NCBI GenBank assembly: GCA_024663395.1
Contig: JANFAH010000033.1
Coordinates: 124,001-188,000 of the forward strand
Length of the DNA: 64,000 nucleotides
Direction: 5' to 3'
Source of the DNA: Pisolithus tinctorius
Lineage: Eukaryota; Basidiomycota; Agaricomycetes; Boletales; Pisolithaceae
Each line of letters begins with the position of its first letter. Positions within the stretch are counted from its first letter, which is position 1. Positions 23,701-35,553 of this stretch are shown one piece after another. Under the pieces are notes generated by a model that saw only the letters and a list, made by a program, of their open reading frames with translations, was not told the DNA's origin and made no database searches. The translations under genes and the position numbers were made by a program.

Positions 23701-24374
23701 TTTCAACGCGTATTTTGCTTTTTTACCGATGACAGCTTTTCCTTCGAAACTGGAGTCTGCAAGGAGCCTCGGGGGACGCTTCGCGTCTCCAATCATTTGT
23801 GTGTAGTAATACGTGTTGATTGGAGCGGAAACGAGGTATGTACTGTAAATATGGAATTAACACCGCAGAACGCGTCTTGATACGGCTATGGCTTACCCAG
23901 GCGGGAAGTAGACGATAGCAGGCGTAATACTGAAGTTTCCTAAACTGTCATCGACTGGTAGCTATTAAGGAGAAATGCACAACGTACGTCGAAGAGCCGC
24001 AGGTACCTCCACCGCAGCGATCACCGGTCGACATGGCGGCGCTGAAAAACAAAGCTCAGTTGAGGCACGAACGCGAATGATGCATAAGAAAATTACTTGA
24101 TTGCATCCGTGTCGTCCGTTACACCGTCGCCCGTTGCCCCAAAGTCTTTTACATTCCGGAAAACTTGGTAGGTAGAGGGATCGGGGTTGAACGCGGATAT
24201 GCCTTGGTGTTTTATGGTCTCCAGCCAGTAAGGGTCTTGCGGAGCTGCTGTGCCTGTGGTCAGAGGGGCGGTACAAGAGGTACCAAGTGCGCTAGTGAAT
24301 GGTGGCGCCGCTAATAGCAAAATGTGGATGGACGAAACAAGTAAAGACAGACGGCTAAACATGCTGGCAAGCAC
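20744..24374 (-). CDS. GH55 exo-beta-1,3-glucanase, secreted
   Basis: Minus-strand gene with about 15 or more short introns; many exons are under 100 nt. The start is at 24374, or at the internal Met at 24362. A hydrophobic signal peptide follows (LLVSSIHILLLAAPPF). The protein has the two tandem right-handed beta-helix halves typical of GH55. Each half opens with an ATGDGVTDDT motif, at about 24130 (VKDFGATGDGVTDDTDAIK) and about 22400 (VRSMGATGDGVTDDTTALQ). Other pieces fit the family: PAIGLHWQVSQATSLINV, GGFMGD, GSQVAGEAWSVIMGGG, GAIVVEWNV and YQYNLNGAESHW. The C-terminus is QQSFAAWTRW. GH55 enzymes release glucose or gentiobiose from beta-1,3-glucan outside the cell, acting in wall turnover or feeding. 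The gene appears intact. Confidence 0.88.
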
Positions 24375-25475
24375 GAAAGCCTAGATAATGAATGACAGGG
24401 GGTCGGACGGGGGAAAGGAGATTATGTATGGGGAATGAGAAACAAAAAAACGGGACCAAGCTGCGCTGGGCCGTCTCAAAGCGTCAGCCAGCTTTGGCCC
24501 GGCGCCGGCCTTGTTCGGTTCGCCAGCAGAACCACCCACCTCATCCAATCACGTCCCTCCGATCGCATCAAAGTTCGTCCAGGTTACGCACCGTTCATTG
24601 GTGGGTGTCTATAGAAATGCTGCGTTTTGCGCGCTGAGCTTTCACGGACGTATGCGGTCTAATTAATTTAGGCGTTCGGCGTACTTTAAAGCTAATTAGG
24701 CTACTGTAGGGTTCACAGGCGGTTCCAGAGCCGTTGGATAACCCTAGTTGGTTCAAGTCCAGCCCTTACACTGGTATGTCTTCGGACAAATATTGCGGAA
24801 TGTCACCGGATCTTCTGTTCGATGTGAGTCCGCCAACATAGGATGCCAGTACCAAGACCAACACAGTTCGTTCCGTTGAAGTCTAGGTGTATGTATTAGC
24901 TTTCATCTGATTTGGTATTTGTCCCGCAGGAAGTCTGCCGTGCTCTGGTCATGAGGGAGCCCGAGTTTATGATCGAAACTTGTCTTCAACCCCAAATTTC
25001 CCGAGGAGTTTCTCGACTATCGTGTCTGCGACACACAGTATCAGGCGTGGGCGGCCTACCGCAGCGCAGATGCACTGAGGCACGGGACCTTATGATGCTG
25101 AAGCTGTACCAGTATCATGTGAGCTGAACAGTCCACCTGGGACAATGGTACAGGTGAGTTGTGTTCCCATGAGCACTATAAATTCCTTCCACCATTTCAA
25201 TCGACATCGTTCATTTCAAGTCTTTCGCCACGAGTAGAGTCGCGGCAATACTCCATTGTCCACCGTGTCAACTTGCCATTATCTAGTCCACACCATGGTC
25301 TCCTTGCGGTGGACGTCTGACCCGCCATGCACATATAAATTACAGCCCTGGGCTCCTCCCATCAACATCACCCTCTTACTTCTTCCCCTTAGTCTCAGAC
25401 CAATTTCTCCAGGTGCGACACCTTCTTAATCGACGTCGACATCGGTGTCCCCTTACATAAATTTCGAAAGGTATC
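24375..25475. other. Divergent intergenic region (GH55 / F-box) with tRNA-like fragment
   Basis: About 1.1 kb between the 5' ends of the GH55 gene (minus) and the F-box gene (plus), so it should contain both promoters. A perfect tRNA-type B box (ggttcaagtcc) lies at about 24753-24763, inside a segment whose ends can pair (tgtaggg ... ccttaca). The segment is too short and lacks a normal D/anticodon arm, so it is not called a tRNA. A TATA-like box occurs at 25334. No protein is supported. Confidence 0.45.
25334..25340 (+). promoter_or_regulatory. TATA-like box of the F-box gene
   Basis: The motif catataaattac includes TATAAAT at 25334-25340. It is followed about 30 bp later by a pyrimidine-rich cccatcaacatcaccctc stretch that would suit a transcription start, and about 140 bp later by the F-box ATG at 25476. 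Position and sequence fit a core promoter. Confidence 0.4.
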
Positions 25476-27254
25476 ATGGCGTCGTACGACTTGGCTCCAG
25501 TCTTTCACGGTGACTACGTGATGAGGTTTCCAGCTCCGGTCACACTGCGTCCTCCCTCTGAACACGCTGTGGCACCGGCGAAAGTCCTCCCTGCCCCTAA
25601 CAGCACTAGTTGTGCCATTCAACGCCTGCCGTCTGATATCCTGTACTATATCTTCAAGTTGGGACTACACGACGAGAAAGCTGGCGGAAAGTTCCCCGTC
25701 GTAGTCTCGCAAGTGTGTACGTTTTGGCGGATGGTCGCTATTCAGTGTCCCCTCTTGTGGACAAACATTCATATCTCCTCGACCCGTGCCTCCGCGCTTA
25801 TGCGATCCGGTGGCGAAGTTCTGCCGTGGGCATCAGTTTTCGGCGCGCGTTCCGCCTCGTGTCCATTGGACATCAAGCTCGACCTCAGGAAGCCAAATAC
25901 TCTATCGATCGAGACCCAGGAAATTCTCCTCATGCACCTCCACTTGGTCATCTCTTCCGCCGTTGATTTTCTTGCTTCCGTTCGCGACCGCGTTAGATCG
26001 CTCGACGTCGAAACGGACTTTAAAGAGGTTCCGTTTTTAATGTCCTACAAATTGGTTCCCCTGGGTATGCCACTCCTGGAGAGTTGGAGTATTAAGTTCG
26101 GCAACAATTCGTTTTGGGGCTTGACGGGTCATACATTCTTTCATGTCTACCCGGATTTTGACGCTGCGGGCCAGCGAGGTCGATCTGCCCACGATATTGA
26201 ACAACGATCGATCACCGATCTGTTACCGCGTCTGCGCAATCTTCAGATGTCTCAGGTCATCGCTAATTGGAGCACCTGGCACATTGGAGGGTTGACTTCC
26301 TTAACCATCGGTCATGTCCACCAAACCCAGCGCCCTACTGTGGTCGAGTTGAGGAACATGCTAAGGGCGAATAGCTCCTCGTTGGAGTCACTCGAACTCC
26401 AGGGATGCCTTCCGGTTCAGCAAGGTCTTGGCCTCCTTCAACCTATACCCCTGCCGAAGCTTAATGCGCTTCGAATCGGTTACTTTGGACAAGAAGAAGC
26501 TATATGTTTCCTGCCTCACATCGATGCGCCCGCCCTGAAGTCGCTGGGGTTGTGCGACATCTCTACTGCGATATATCGACACGACCGTAGAACGGCCTGC
26601 CGCATGACCGATGCAACGTTGTTTCCCTCGCGTGCCGTTTACCTTGAAATCGATTCTTCCAGGCTCTTGCATGCACTCTACACAACTCGTTTGTCCCTGT
26701 TGGCTCAGTTGGAATCCCTCGAGCTAATCCATGTTCACGTTTACGACACCCCTGATGACGTTTCTGAGGATTGGCTATGCGATCAAGTACGGTCGCATCG
26801 AGTTTGTGCCGTCCGATTCCTGCTTAGTATGGCTTCCTTGAAGTCATTGACTCTAATCGGACCGGATATCGGGTTCCTGGATGGCTTGAATGAGCCTCTT
26901 TTCTCAACCGACCTGCAGTCGGGAAAGTCGGCCTATTTCTTCCCCGGTCGCCGGCTTGCGACGCTGCGTATCATCGACGCCGAATATGACGACCTCGTTG
27001 ATTTCCTTGTAAATCGCGCAGACCGCATGCACAATCCAGGAGATGCGGTCGCGGAGTTACCGGTCTTTGAAACACTGGAGTTCACACTGGAGGCCGGCGT
27101 GATACCATTGTTCAGAGCAGAATGTTACGAGCAGGACTCTGGAAGAGACAAGATCGACATACACGGGTTTGCCAAGAAGATGGCGTGCAGTATCTATCGG
27201 GACAACTTCAATCCTTTCACGTCTTCTGTGGAACGACTTGGAAACGTGCTGTGA
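25476..27254 (+). CDS. F-box protein
   Basis: Uninterrupted frame of 592 codons with a good start context (ggtatcATGgcg). An F-box lies at about residues 48-95 (IQRLPSDILYYIFKLGL, then VVVSQVCTFWRMVAIQCPLLW). The rest is a leucine-rich but irregular region resembling the LRR-like part of agaric F-box proteins (LPRLRNLQMSQV, SSLESLELQGCLP, ASLKSLTLIGPDIGFLDGL). Family members are expected to link SCF ubiquitin ligases to substrates through the C-terminal region. F-box genes are greatly expanded in Agaricomycetes and the target cannot be predicted. The gene is single-exon, unlike most neighbours. Confidence 0.82.
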   Translation: MASYDLAPVFHGDYVMRFPAPVTLRPPSEHAVAPAKVLPAPNSTSCAIQRLPSDILYYIFKLGLHDEKAGGKFPVVVSQVCTFWRMVAIQCPLLWTNIHISSTRASALMRSGGEVLPWASVFGARSASCPLDIKLDLRKPNTLSIETQEILLMHLHLVISSAVDFLASVRDRVRSLDVETDFKEVPFLMSYKLVPLGMPLLESWSIKFGNNSFWGLTGHTFFHVYPDFDAAGQRGRSAHDIEQRSITDLLPRLRNLQMSQVIANWSTWHIGGLTSLTIGHVHQTQRPTVVELRNMLRANSSSLESLELQGCLPVQQGLGLLQPIPLPKLNALRIGYFGQEEAICFLPHIDAPALKSLGLCDISTAIYRHDRRTACRMTDATLFPSRAVYLEIDSSRLLHALYTTRLSLLAQLESLELIHVHVYDTPDDVSEDWLCDQVRSHRVCAVRFLLSMASLKSLTLIGPDIGFLDGLNEPLFSTDLQSGKSAYFFPGRRLATLRIIDAEYDDLVDFLVNRADRMHNPGDAVAELPVFETLEFTLEAGVIPLFRAECYEQDSGRDKIDIHGFAKKMACSIYRDNFNPFTSSVERLGNVL

Positions 27255-27767
27255 GCACTGAGGTAGTTTACTTATCGTTTTTGCGGTTCAGATTTCAGGG
27301 GGCATCAGCATTTCCTATCATTCTCAACACACCGGTGCTGTCCGGACATTGCTAAACACACTCCTTCACGACGCATATCAGTTGTATAGATACCAGTATT
27401 AGCATGACATCGCAGTTATGTACATATATATGTTGTGTAGTGCCAGCAGTCAGCGGGGCAGTGTCTTCAATATTATTATTGTTTCCCACGAATGGCAACG
27501 CTTGTTCCGATTTCCTAATTGGACATAATTGAGTCCGCATAAATGCGGGAAGTTCAACTTCCGGGAATGCTGCACACATCATCCCATTGTTCTCTTCACT
27601 CCAGGTGGACACCGCGTGTCCAGGTTTTATTATATCTACATATCTCGAGAAGTCGATACCCCTTCCTCGTCCCACCCACCACAGACAAAGTACTGGTTAC
27701 TTAGTCTTACTTCTCCGTCTGTCGCTGTGCAGCTTTCATTCCTCGTCACCTACTACTTCGTTTTACA
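27255..27767. other. Intergenic region between F-box gene and 277-aa gene
   Basis: Holds the 3' UTR of the F-box gene and the presumed promoter of the next plus-strand gene. A long pyrimidine-rich run (cttactactt, tcctcgtcacc) lies just upstream of the ATG at 27768, typical of basidiomycete promoters. No additional gene is supported. Confidence 0.4.
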
Positions 27768-28601
27768 ATGTCCTCGGCGGCGGTTTCTATCTTCACATAC
27801 CCCTTCCCTCCGCCAACCACCAATACCCTTGATTCCCATCAGCGTGCTCGCCTTATTCGCTCGACACGCAAACTTGGGTCACTTCTGGGCACAACGCCAT
27901 TCCTCCTCGAGGGCGACACCACTACGGTGCTTCCTGCCGCGGGAAACACGAGGCACACCCCGAAGGCACTTAAGCGCCAAGGCTCTATTTTCAACTCTCG
28001 TCGAGCAGACTTGGCATACGTGGCTTCCCACAGCCCGACGTCATCTGCAGCATCTTCGGTATCTTCGCTCGTTTCCTGTGCTCCGGACAGCGCATCAGGA
28101 AGACAGAGCTTGGAGCTACCGTCGTCTGGTGTATCTAAAAAACTCACTCGTCAATTATCTACCAAGTCCCGTCCGTTATACTTGCGCCTAAACGTTGTCC
28201 CTGTCTCACCGTCAGACACGCGCTCTGTTCCCCCTTCTCCCATCACTTGTCCATCAACTGGTGACTTCCCACTTTCACCATGCTCACCTGCTACCTCCGT
28301 TCCCGACCCCGCGGAGATGCGGCGGAAACGTGTGGCCAAGCTCTCGCGCCACCTTGGCGAGAATATCCCCCCGGAATTGATTCCTGCTCCTGAGGCGCAC
28401 CCGATACCCAGGTCTTCTCACACCCAGTCAACACCTAAAAAAAGCGCGTCTATTAGCTGTGTTATCCCAAAGGACGTGCCGTTTGCACCCGTTGAGGTGT
28501 TGCCCTCTCAACACGTGTGGAACCAAGATTGGGTTGGCCAGTGGAACCGTTCGGATATGCAGGAAGTGCAGAGGGAGCTTCGCAATTTGAAGGCGCAGTA
28601 A
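27768..28601 (+). CDS. Basidiomycete-type protein of unknown function, 277 aa
   Basis: A single open frame from ATG at 27768 to TAA at 28601. It is Ser/Pro-rich and mostly disordered in appearance. Three more conserved-looking blocks stand out: an N-terminal SHQRARLIRSTRKLGSLLGT, a central RRKRVAKLSRHLGENIPPEL, and a C-terminal WNQDWVGQWNRSDMQEVQ. Proteins with this layout (an ARLI.STRKL block followed by KRV.KLSRHLGE) recur in Agaricomycete genomes from memory, without an assigned function. No membrane segment, signal peptide or catalytic motif is visible. The basic patches and lack of a signal suggest a nuclear or cytosolic protein, which is inference. Confidence 0.7.
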   Translation: MSSAAVSIFTYPFPPPTTNTLDSHQRARLIRSTRKLGSLLGTTPFLLEGDTTTVLPAAGNTRHTPKALKRQGSIFNSRRADLAYVASHSPTSSAASSVSSLVSCAPDSASGRQSLELPSSGVSKKLTRQLSTKSRPLYLRLNVVPVSPSDTRSVPPSPITCPSTGDFPLSPCSPATSVPDPAEMRRKRVAKLSRHLGENIPPELIPAPEAHPIPRSSHTQSTPKKSASISCVIPKDVPFAPVEVLPSQHVWNQDWVGQWNRSDMQEVQRELRNLKAQ

Positions 28602-28944
28602 AGGTTATCTGGCTTTAACGTTTTAGTTGCTTCACTCGGTTCCGACATTTTCAACTTTCGTGATGATTTTATGACTTGCCGATTTTGCGCAAGACCTCGC
28701 ACTCACTAGACCCTTGTAACATGTGTACTTTTACAATAGGTTTCCAAGTTGATACATGCCTACATACATATGCGATACCATGCTAATTTGTTCAATACGA
28801 CTCTTCTTGACTACGAATACCGTACATATATCATGGTATATAATGGATGTGCGAGGCAATGCCAGCGCTGCCTCACTTCCGCACATAAACTATTCAAGCG
28901 GTTGCGAGCAACGGTATTACACGGAATAGACCCGTATACAATGC

Positions 28945-29505
28945 TGCTACTTCAATTCTTGATCCACTGTCTACCTCATCTCGTTTGCCATCACGACGCC
29001 AGCCTGGCACCGGCGGCCCCTGACATTACGAGCCTGAACCGAATATAATTCCACTACTTCAATTCTCCCGGCGATCCACTTTCTATGCTGATCTTCGTTT
29101 GCCATTACGACGCCAGGGACCTTGTTATGACACCGACATTAATTCAAAGGTTTGTCCCATCACAGCCACTATTCTCCGCGGTACTCTGCAAAGGTTTAGG
29201 CTCGATGTCCCAAATCATTGACAAACGGAGTCAAGTTTTCTATCACGACGCCAGCCTGGCACCGGCGGCCCCTGACATTAATTCCAACACGAGTTTGAAC
29301 CGAATATAATTCCACTACTTCAGTTCTCCCGGCGATCCACTTTCTATGCTGATCTTCGTTTGCCATTACGACGCCAGGGACCTTGTTATGACACCGACAT
29401 TAATTCAAAGGTTTGTCCCACCACAGCCGGTATTCTCCGCGGTACTCTGCAAAGGTGTAGGCTCGATGACCCAAATCATTGACAGACAGAGTCGACAGGA
29501 GTCGG
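28945..29505 (+). repeat. 261-bp tandem direct repeat
   Basis: The segment beginning ccactacttcaattctcccg at 29051 recurs at 29312, offset by 261 bp, with very few differences over about 175 bp of the second copy. The second copy then breaks off near 29490. The distal part of the unit (cgacgccagcctggcaccgg, ending gaaccgaatataatt) also occurs upstream at about 28995-29050, so about 2.1 units are present. The high identity implies recent duplication. Confidence 0.75.
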
Positions 29506-29950
29506 CCTGTATCATTTTCTCTTCGGTCCGCGTTGCTGAACTGGCGTTCAGACTTAATTTGTGTCGTCGTGAATCGGTCAAGCACGTATAACTTGGTTTG
29601 ACTCTACAAGGCTAATGAGTTGGTGAGGGCGCGACACATTCCCCCTACGCGAAGCGTGCTGGTGTTGTATATGCTATCTGGTTATTCATACTTACATTGT
29701 GCCTCGTCTCACAGCTCGGGTGCCCTAGCTCGTTAGACCGAGGTAGCAGAAGGTATCACAGCCTATTGTAGTACGACCCAAACAATAAGATATGGCCAAT
29801 AGCCCAAGGAAAAGGCCAGATGCCTACGGGCCATACAGGAATCGGATCCTGCCGGTGAGTCGTTTTACAGATCGAGCCCAGCCCTGACTCGGATGATATC
29901 ATCTATAATTCCGACTCCAGGCCATTCGCATGGACCCACTGGGTGATTAT
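29480..29950 (+). repeat. Left copy of diverged direct repeat flanking the decarboxylase gene
   Basis: Ordered motifs here recur at about 32130-32450. These include tggcgttcagacttaattt / tggcgttcgaatctaatct, then ggtgaatcgg-type (gtgaatcggtcaagc / gtgaatcggagcaag). Next are tatggccaatagccca / tataaccaatatcgccca, ggaatcggatcctgccggtga / ggaactggatcatactggtga, and ggatgatatcatctat / ggataatatcgtctac. Identity is moderate with indels, so the duplication is old. The copies are in the same orientation on both sides of the decarboxylase gene. Confidence 0.5.
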
Positions 29951-30310
29951 ATGCCCCGAGTACGTCATCTCTGTATGTATGTACATACACAAGGGACTGA
30001 CTAATTTTCTTCCACTATTTTCTGCCCGTCCACTTCAGTTCGAATCGCCATGCTAACACGGGCGGGCACCTAGCTGCCACGTCAACGCAAATGTTGATCT
30101 TTTACACTCCATTCCGAAGGACGGTGATCAGAGTCAATGAATACATATTGTCATGGAGACCGATTGCGGAAAGAGGTTGTCTTTGCGTTCTGGGTATACG
30201 GTGCTAGCGTTCCACTCGGCCCCACCAGATAAGCCCACTCCTCAATGTGACAATAACAGCTTTCCCTCGCTTCGTGCATTTACCCTCGACTTCCTTGAAG
30301 CTCAGAAACC

Positions 30311-31653
30311 ATGTTGCCTCATGTATGCGTCCCGGTCCACATCAATATATGGGGCGTGCACATGCCAGCAGCCTTCAGAGGCTGGACCCATCATCTATTC
30401 ACTCTACCACATGCTCGACCGTCTCGAGAGAAGTGTTCTGATGATCGGCCACTCGCCCCAGTCATCCAGGAGTTCCAGCAACTCATAGAAGATGATCCAG
30501 AACTCTTCATGTACTTCCACACGATGTTTGATGAAGTGCGCCGACCAAGCGGTGACATAGATTATGTAAGTGGCCTTTACTCTATGTCCGAAAGCTTTCG
30601 CTAACGGTGATACAGGTCAACGATTACAAGGAGTTAATGAAAGCGCTCGACCGCATTATCACTCAGGCACCCAGATTCGGCGGTGTCAATAACCTTGTCA
30701 CGGGTGTTCCCATGTACGCTGTGCTCGCTCCGTTTTGCAACACCCCATCTGGTTACAGTATCTTCACCAATCCAAAAGTGAACGCCCAACTTCACAAGAT
30801 TTTCGATGTCTGGGCTGCATTCCTCGTTTCCCCTGAATCGCGTTATGTTCTTACTACGAACGAGAGATGCTGGTTTAGCCCCGTGGCCATAGACGTCATG
30901 TCTCAAAGACTTGGGACGAGCTTCTATGATGCGTGGGTTTGCAGAGACAGCGACCCCGACAAACACTACGGCTTCACGTCCTGGGACGATTTTTTTACCA
31001 GGCGTTTCCGGCCTCACATCCGCGAAGTCATCGATCCTGATAATCCGGATTTGGTTACTGCCCCTTGCGAGGCATACTTTCACACAATCCAGTCTAACGT
31101 CCGCGCTGTGGACAAGTTTTGGATCAAGGGGAATTCGTATTCGCTCTCCCACGTGTTTAACCACGACCCCTTTACACCCCTGTTCGTAGGCGGCACGGTT
31201 TACCAGGGAATTTTAAGCTCTCTCGATTATCACCGTTGGCACAGTCCCGTGGATGGAGTAGTTCGAAAAACTCGCCTCATCCCGGGCACGTATTACGCCG
31301 CACGTTTGGACAATGACCGTGATCCAGACATCGTCTCTCGCTCCCAAGACTTCGTGACGGCCATCGCTGCCCGTGCATTGATCTTCATTGAATCGGACAA
31401 TCCAATGATTGGTCTGATGTGCTTCGTCGCAGTTGGGCTTGGGGAGGTATCGACGTGCGAGATTACGGTGAAGGAGGGGGACAGACTGAAGAAGGGGGAT
31501 GAGCTTGGGTCATTCCATTTTGGTGGCTCTACCCACTGTCTCGTCTTTCGTCCTCAGGTGTCTTTGAAACCGTTCTCTCATGTCCAGCCGGGGACATTGC
31601 AGAACGTCAATAGCAATATTTTCTATATTGAGAAAGGAACCGATAGTAACTAA
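30311..31653 (+). CDS. PsiD-like decarboxylase (phosphatidylserine decarboxylase family)
   Basis: Two exons (30311-30565, 30616-31653) join in frame to give about 430 residues, close to the 439 of the characterised PsiD. The N-terminal part (PVIQEFQQLIEDDPELFMYF, FHTMFDEV) and the middle (PMYAVLAPFCNTPSGYSIF, FDVWAAFLVSPESRYVL, YGFTSWDDFFTRRFR) match the PsiD-type N-terminal domain. The C-terminal part is the PSD domain (YHRWHSPVDGVV, GTYYAARL). The processing site reads FHFGGSTH. Family proteins self-cleave before that Ser to form a pyruvoyl cofactor, so no PLP is needed. The family includes soluble aromatic amino-acid decarboxylases; the substrate here is unknown and a psilocybin role should not be assumed, as no partner genes are nearby. 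There is no signal or membrane segment. An alternative start is the internal Met at about 30362. Confidence 0.82.
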
Positions 31654-33304
31654 CTACTCTATTCCAATATGGTCACTTTCTAATTAGAATTTCTCTTGGG
31701 CTCGCGCTAATTAAGGTTATACCGTATGATATCTCATTCCAGTATATTCAATTCACAATCATCAGTACGGATTACAGACCCACTTTCGAGAACGCGTCCT
31801 GCCTGCACCCAACCTGGAAACTGGTTAAAAATTCTTCAAGCTTCAACCGCGAACTTCTATTGCAACACATACAAATTGACGACTGCCTAGTGACAAGCAA
31901 GCATAGTAGTATAATATGTAAATGATGGGATCCAACCCATTCTCGTATGGAAACCACTAGCTGAAGCCCGCAGCTTCGCTGCTCATCAATGAGTGCTAGA
32001 GCACATTGTGACTTCTGTCACAAAAAAAGAATCCCTTAAGCCGGCTGAAGGATCGTAGTCGGGGCTCACTATGCTTTTCCCCTACTTTCCTCTCCTCCTG
32101 GCTCGAGTGGCTAGTGTGCAAAAGACGATCCGAACCGTTGATAGAATTCTCTTCGGTGCTTGTCATTTTTCGAATCAGGTGCCCCGAAGGATTTCCGCCA
32201 TGGCACTGTTGCTAAGGTGGCGTTCGAATCTAATCTGTATTGCGGTGAATCGGAGCAAGGGAACAAAAGGTAGACCGTAGCAGGGTTGATACGATAATGT
32301 ATAACCAATATCGCCCACCATTTCGAGGAGAAAGCCGGATCAGTGCCTCGGTAATGGCAGCATACGGGAACTGGATCATACTGGTGAACCGTTTCGAACC
32401 CAGTAGTCTGGTCGAGGCTGGATAATATCGTCTACGAGCTACCACCTCCGAAGCTTACCTTGAATTGTAGTCACGCATAATAGAACTTGCCCAGCTAGAG
32501 GTTTACTAAGACATTCTTATTCCAGTGCATCGGCCAAAGCACGGCAAAAAGAACGTATCATGCAGACAATGCACCTACATCCCGTGTTCCGAATAAGAAC
32601 ATTTGGTCCAAGAAACTGACCCTACCTGTCTTGGATAAGCTGAACTACGTCACTGATATCACGCACAATGGCCATTACCTCGAGCATGGAGGTCGCGAAC
32701 GCATAGCTACATATACTTACGGGGGTCTTCGGATTCGGTCTGACCCGTCGTACCTATACAGGGCAAGACAGTAGAGGTGCCGCGTTCCGAGCTCGACGTT
32801 ATCGATGACTATGGATAGCCTGGCTTTGGAAGAAAGCTGGATGGTCAATATGCTTGTCCGCCGCTATTCAGAGTAATGAGATCGTAACGACTCGGAGTCC
32901 CGCTCATGTATTTCTGATTCAGAGATCACCCAACCATGGTCTGTGGAGCTCCACGTAACCTGCTCGCAACTCACCTGAGGAGGCTACCTGTCTTTACAAC
33001 AACAACCAATACCCAGACGTGCGGATAATAGGTCTCTCCCTGTGCATGCCAAAAAGAATGTAGTCAGTAACAAGGGTGTCTATTTCGGTGCAATCAACAT
33101 TTCGAGTGGGTGATATTGTACCATGTATTGATCCATTCACTAACTCAGCCTCATTCCAGACTTGAATGAAGACAAGTTGGTGAAGGATGGCCTTGCTGGG
33201 GCATTTCAGCAGGGCAAGGTACAAGAGTCACACGTCACACCGCGTCAGTCACAGAGTTAGTGCCATTTAACCCTTTGTCCCCCCGTACCGCGTGCACGAT
33301 ATCC
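31654..33304. other. Gene-free interval between decarboxylase and CHK1
   Basis: About 1.65 kb with no supported protein. The part at about 32130-32450 is the right copy of the diverged direct repeat seen at 29480-29950. The remainder (32450-33300) has only short, unsupported open frames. The promoter of the CHK1 gene should lie immediately left of 33305; no clear TATA box was found. Confidence 0.45.
32130..32450 (+). repeat. Right copy of diverged direct repeat flanking the decarboxylase gene
   Basis: Counterpart of 29480-29950 in the same orientation; see that entry for shared motifs. A T-arm-like string (gtttcgaacccag) occurs in this copy at about 32389, and a degenerate form (acagatcgagcccag) in the left copy, so a tRNA-derived SINE origin is possible but unproven. 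Confidence 0.45.
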
Positions 33305-35263
<1,959 letters not shown>

Positions 35264-35553
35264 GATGTACAAGAAGAACGCACCCATGCTTCCCGTATTT
35301 CTAGGCGCTGGGTAGCATTGGCTTGGATTCCAGCATGTATCTTCGGATATTTCATACCTGCATTTATTTCATTCACCTGTTCATGATATTTTCAATTGGA
35401 AGGTTCGCTTATTTACGCACCTCTTGATACCTGTGACGTGCCAAGTTTACCGGTAGTTCAATAGTCCGTGATGTAATTCTATCCTAGTGGTGTGCGTATG
35501 GCTTGCTCATAAGTTATCAGTTTAATGTGAGCGAGGACGGAAGTATCTTCCGA

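Larger units (their letters stand above)
28602..30310. other. Gene-free interval containing repeats
   Basis: About 1.7 kb without a supported gene. It holds the 261-bp tandem repeat and the left copy of a diverged direct repeat that recurs downstream of the decarboxylase gene. Short open frames (28749-29048, 29085-29309, 29346-29591) are by-products of the tandem repeat: the second and third begin with the same residues at a 261-bp offset. Part of 30150-30310 may be 5' UTR of the decarboxylase gene. Confidence 0.5.

Noticed and set aside
24697..24762. Possible tRNA gene
   Set aside because: B box and acceptor pairing are present, but the length is 66 nt and no D or anticodon stem-loop forms; kept only as a finding.
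28749..29591. Open frames of 74-99 codons in the tandem repeat
   Set aside because: They repeat with the 261-bp unit and are a consequence of it; they hold no domain.
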